Shown: positions 60,050 through 64,000 of the stretch, piece after piece
How positions within the stretch are numbered: the first letter of the stretch is position 1
Layout of the letters: every line of letters begins with the position of its first letter
Assembly: GCF_030704535.1 (NCBI RefSeq)
Contig: NC_081822.1
Coordinates: 568,001-632,000 of the forward strand
Direction: 5' to 3'
Source: Vitis vinifera
Taxonomy: Eukaryota; Streptophyta; Magnoliopsida; Vitales; Vitaceae
DNA: 64,000 nt
Made by a program: the position numbers and the translations under genes
The notes under the pieces: generated by a model
Seen by the model: the letters and a program-made list of their open reading frames with translations, nothing else
Told to the model about the DNA's origin: nothing
Databases searched by the model: none

Positions 60050-62700
60050 ATAAACTCATTTTGTAACTTGATATTCCAAGCTCAGTCCACTTCAGTAAAG
60101 CAAGGATGTCTAAAAAAATTTAAGAGTTAAATTGAGACAGCTTTTTTTAATTTACGATTTTTTAAAAACATTTGTTAATGCTCCATCTGGGCTGAAAGTA
60201 AAATAGAAGAGAAACAAAATGCGAAAAAGGGGAAAAAAAAACAAAATTAATGTTGTTGGTTTCAAAAATGTTTTTACTTTTTAATTTTTATTTTCATTTT
60301 TCCAAAAAAAAAAAAAAAAAAGGTAAAAACTGTTTTTAAGAAAAAAAAATTATAAAGCCCCATTAAATTTTGAACTTTTATTGAATATAAAATACAATAA
60401 AAGGAATAAGATGTCACATTATTATTACTATATTGCATTTTTTAATTTTCTTTATCATATTTTATTCTAAAATGATGTAATAAAAATATTCTAATACTTC
60501 CATTATTAATGGAGTAAATAAATTAATTTCTAATATAAAAATATATTTATTTATAATAATCTATAGTTTAATAAAAAAATACATATATTATATTTTAAAA
60601 TGATATTTGCTTTCAATATATATGAGATATTTTATTGGTATTAATAATTTTTATATTTATAGTATTTATATTAATTTTATCTCATGGATCCCAAAAGATC
60701 TTTTATTCTATTTTATTATTTTATATGTTTTTTTGTTTTTAAAAAAATGTTTTTCACCTTTTCTTAAAGAAATCGCTGAATATATCAAATTGATATTTTC
60801 ACTTTTTTCATATTCTAAACTCAATTTTTTTTAAAACAAAATACTTATTTAAACTTCACTTTATTTTATTTGGAAATGAAAAAAAAAAAAAAACTTCTAA
60901 AATTGTTTATATTTTATTTTCGTTTTTCTTGTACTTTACAAGGATACAACTAAGCATAGTAAATTGAGTTTTCCTATGATAAAATAAAAAATTATCGCAG
61001 TAGTGGCTATCCTACCTAATACAAAGTGGGGGGTGGAGGAGCATGGCCACCAAAAATAATATTTCATTAGGCACTAAAACGTAATCAGTCTACTAATAGG
61101 GTACATTTGTGAGCTACACACAACTATTATCATATTTTTAGCCACATGGTTGGGTCCCTCCATTTTTTTTGTTTATTTGAAGTGGACGGCTCCAAAGAAA
61201 AGGGAGAAAATGGAATATTGATCAAGAAAAAAGAGCACTAGTAGGTTGGACCAACACCATCTATGTTAGGTCAAGACAGAGAAAAAGATGATAGTTGTTT
61301 GGATGGATTTTTATTTTTTTTTAATTTGTGTGGGAATAATTAAGTAAATTATTTAATGAGATCTTAAAAGGGCTAATTGACTAGTGTCATCATATTTTAA
61401 AAAAAGAAAACAAATTTGCTTAGTTAATGCATTGTGCAGTGTTTCTGTCACTATGCCTACCATCGAATTCTATGTAGAATATTTTATTTTCAAATTAAAA
61501 AGAATGAGTAACATATTGTTGATATTCTAATGTTTCACAAAGTGCTCATTTGGGCATTAGGACAATTGGGGTTTGGGTCTTCTCATTTGGCATATGCCCC
61601 ATTGGCTCTATTTGGATTCTCACCTAACTTTAAAGGGCTTTAGGGTTTATCTTAATTAATCTCCAACCTTGATAAGATTTGACTAAAGTGAAGGATTCTT
61701 GAATGAAAGCTGCTGGCTGTTGGCGTTATGGTAAGTTTTCAGTTGTATAAGGTGCTTTTCTAAAAAGCAAAAAATTATGTAAAAATATTTTTATTTAAAA
61801 TTTACACTTTTTGCATTGATGTTATTCAACTTTTGAAACTCCTATATTATTGGCTTCTCAGGTTCCAGGGTAATAAAATCTTCTATATTATTTGATTGGC
61901 CTATTGAAAAAAAGGAAGTGACATTTTTAGCTTCTTTTGAAAGCAATTCCGGGCATTAAAAGAACTTAATCTGAGAAGTTCCGTTCTGGCTTAGTTACAA
62001 AGCAATTCCATATTTAATAATATTTTTAGATTATCGATATTGATATTGCTCTATTAAAGTTATGATTTTTGCTTGTGCTTAAACTTCAACTCATTGAAGC
62101 AAAAACAAAAAATTATCCCCCAAAGTTTCTAATAATATGGGGAAATACATGATCAAAGTGGCCATTAAAAAAAAACCAAAAATAGAAATATGAAATAGAG
62201 GAATTAAAATCTTAATAAGTGTAGAATTTATACTTCTATAATGAAAAATAATTTTAAAAAATTCTCATTCTCAATGAATGTAAATTCTAACTCTGCATTA
62301 TGTTTTCCTGACGGTCCAGCAAACCTCTAAGACGAGTAAAGCAGACGAAATTAGGAAAAATGGCATTCTCTAAAAAAAAATATATATAGATGGATTACAT
62401 GTCAAAGCATGCGGAAGACGAAGGAGTTAGCAAATTGACATAAAGAAACTAAAAATAAAAAAGAAAAGGAGGGCGGAGTCGGCAGTGGTGATCAATGGGG
62501 ATTAGAATACGCACCGCAAGAGCCCAAGGCGTGAACACACGTGGAGAAGAAGGAACCACCGACTCCATTTACAGGACTCACCACCACTGCATTCCTTTTC
62601 TCGATTCCGTGGGCGCAGTCAAATGCTTCTCTATCATTCCACAACAAAGCTGTTAATTTCAAAGTCTAAATCATAAATATCTCTATGTATGTATGTGATT
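60050..62700. other. AT-rich intergenic region between MCD1 and the RING gene
   Basis: No gene is supported. Long A/T runs fill 60100-60920. A more mixed stretch covers 61000-61700 without a recognisable reading frame. The last few hundred bases may be 3' UTR of the RING gene. Confidence 0.45.
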
Positions 62701-62731
62701 CAATTTGATTTTGGTTGAGGAGGAGAGGCAA

Positions 62732-62809
62732 GTGGTGAATCATTTCAAATTTCTAACGCATTGGTAATATGTGGTGAATCATTTCAAATTTCTAACGCAT
62801 TGGTAAATA
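62732..62809. repeat. 39-bp perfect tandem duplication
   Basis: The unit beginning gtggtgaatcatttcaaatt is repeated head to tail at 62732 and 62771, with at most the last bases differing. It lies about 120-200 bp beyond the RING-gene stop codon, probably in its 3' UTR. Confidence 0.9.
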
Positions 62810-62930
62810 TATTTTACATGCACAGAAAAACAATCACTGAGAAATTACATATTCAGAGACTACAGATTTTTTGAAACCCTAGACTGATTGGAAGTTGAAA
62901 TCATTCAATTTGATGGAAGAGGAACCCTAG

Positions 62931-63485
62931 CTAAGGTAGAAACCTATTCACATCGTCTTCTCTCTCCTTCAATCTGGACTCCGTCTCAGCTCCGGTGCTG
63001 CTGGAGCTTGCTGGAACTCCTCCACACTTCTGACATCTGGCAACAACCAGAATCTGCCTGCACGAAGGGCAAGAACAATGAGATCCTAGCCATGTGTCGA
63101 TGCATCCGACGTGGAACCCGTGCCCGCACTGCGGCAGCACTCGGATTTCGTCTCCTCCGACGAATTCAGTCAAGCAGATAGCGCAGTCCGTTAGGTTTCC
63201 GGCGGTCTCGGCTGCGTAGGTAACCTTCGGGAGGGATCGGAGGATCTTCTTCTTCAAGCCTTTGTTGGCCGGAGTTTGAGGAGCGGAACCGCCCGGGAGG
63301 TTCGCTGCGCCGGAGATCCGGCGGAGCCAGGCGCAGCGAGCTACTGCAACGAGGCCGAGGACGCAGATTAGGGCGCAGAGGAGCGCGGCGAGGATGACGA
63401 CGAAGTCGGAGTCGACGGCGGCGGACTCCTGTGATGCGGTCGCCGAGGAGTTCACGCCGCCGAGGAATCTAGACGGATGAGTCAT
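62931..63485 (-). CDS. ATL80: ATL-family RING-H2 E3 ubiquitin ligase, ATL80/ATL8 type
   Basis: An intronless reading frame of 184 aa on the minus strand, the usual ATL architecture. A membrane helix lies at about residues 28-49 ('FVVILAALLCALICVLGLVA'). The ATL GLD-like motif follows ('GLKKKILRSLP'), then a RING-H2 domain with Cys101, Cys104, Cys120, His122, His125, Cys128, Cys139 and Cys142. The string 'WLGSHCSCPSCR' is typical of the family. The protein should sit in an endomembrane or the plasma membrane and transfer ubiquitin to unknown targets; ATL8 and ATL80 are linked to sugar starvation and phosphate or cold responses. Position beside MCD1 matches ATL80 (At1g20823). The coding region is much richer in GC than its flanks. 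A TATA-like box lies at 63589-63596. Confidence 0.92.
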   Translation of the reverse strand: MTHPSRFLGGVNSSATASQESAAVDSDFVVILAALLCALICVLGLVAVARCAWLRRISGAANLPGGSAPQTPANKGLKKKILRSLPKVTYAAETAGNLTDCAICLTEFVGGDEIRVLPQCGHGFHVGCIDTWLGSHCSCPSCRQILVVARCQKCGGVPASSSSTGAETESRLKEREDDVNRFLP

Positions 63486-63588
63486 GTGACCTGTGAGGAG
63501 AGAGAAAGAGAGCTCAGATTTAGAGAATTTTACAGTTTTTAATGTTTTAATTATTGAAGTGATCAGTAAGTGTTGGCCCCTTCCCTCT

Positions 63589-63596
63589 ATTTATAC
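63589..63596 (-). promoter_or_regulatory. TATA-like box of the RING gene
   Basis: The minus strand reads tataaata about 105 bp upstream of the start codon, a spacing that fits a short leader. Confidence 0.5.
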
Positions 63597-64000
63597 AGTG
63601 TACAAGAGTCACAAGAGGGATGGCGGCTACTGCCTACTGCCTAACTACTTGAGCTGCCTCATCCTCCTATTTTTGTCTTATTATTATTATTTTATAATTC
63701 TCTGGTATTTAAATTTTTTTTTTATTATATTCACTATTTAACTTTTTTTTTTTTATCTGTTTTATAATCCATTAATAATGTAGACAAGACAAACCACCTG
63801 TCATTAATAAAAAAAAATTATCCCATATTTATTTTAAAAATATATATAATTATGAAAACCCTATTTGAAACGTTAACAACATTTGAAAGTAAAAACACCC
63901 GTTCAAGAAGTATCAAGATAAAAACACCCATTTAAATAAAATACATCACTAACTTCTAACTTATTGATTTTGAAAGGTCAAATAATTTTGATTGCGACAT

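Overview
The window is nuclear DNA of a eudicot plant. It is AT-rich between genes, the genes have GT..AG introns, and nearly every product belongs to a flowering-plant family. Gene order and a common AT-rich foldback repeat make grapevine (Vitis) the likeliest source; that is inference, since no search was run. I place eleven well-supported protein genes, one short probable gene, one broken Ty1/copia retrotransposon, several small repeats or MITE-like elements, and long gene-poor AT-rich stretches.

Layout: (1) 1-13 kb: two related alpha-crystallin-domain genes, a 395-aa IDM3-like protein and a 145-aa version carrying only the alpha-crystallin domain, separated by a short copia element. (2) 15-20 kb: a PHT1;8/PHT1;9-type phosphate transporter (+), convergent with an XCP-type xylem cysteine protease (-). 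(3) 20-28 kb: a long intergenic stretch, then a CUC3-type NAC factor (+). (4) 31.9-41.2 kb: a 45-aa predicted membrane protein (-), a small hydrophilic LEA-like protein (-), PMI1 (+) and a PLS-class PPR protein (-) whose DYW tail has decayed. (5) 41-50 kb: a gene desert. (6) 50-63.5 kb: a tonoplast sugar transporter TST1/TMT1 (+), the chloroplast-division protein MCD1 (-) and an ATL80/ATL8 RING-H2 E3 ligase (-).

These genes are not an operon or a pathway; the link is evolutionary. From memory of the Arabidopsis annotation, ATL80, MCD1, TMT1, XCP2, PHT1;8 and IDM3 lie in this order around At1g20823-At1g20870. ATL8, CUC3, PHT1;9 and an HSP20-like gene lie around At1g76410-At1g76440. The window therefore looks like the unfractionated ancestral order of a segment that Arabidopsis keeps as two partly emptied copies. 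PMI1, the PPR gene and the two small genes are extra in this block.

I saw no clear candidate for a wholly new biological system. The observations most worth checking are the fossil DYW domain behind the PPR gene, the stand-alone alpha-crystallin paralogue, the 45-aa ORF, GC-rich islands and a G-quadruplex-like motif upstream of CUC3, and a shared AACG..GTCGTT palindrome in two organelle-gene promoters.
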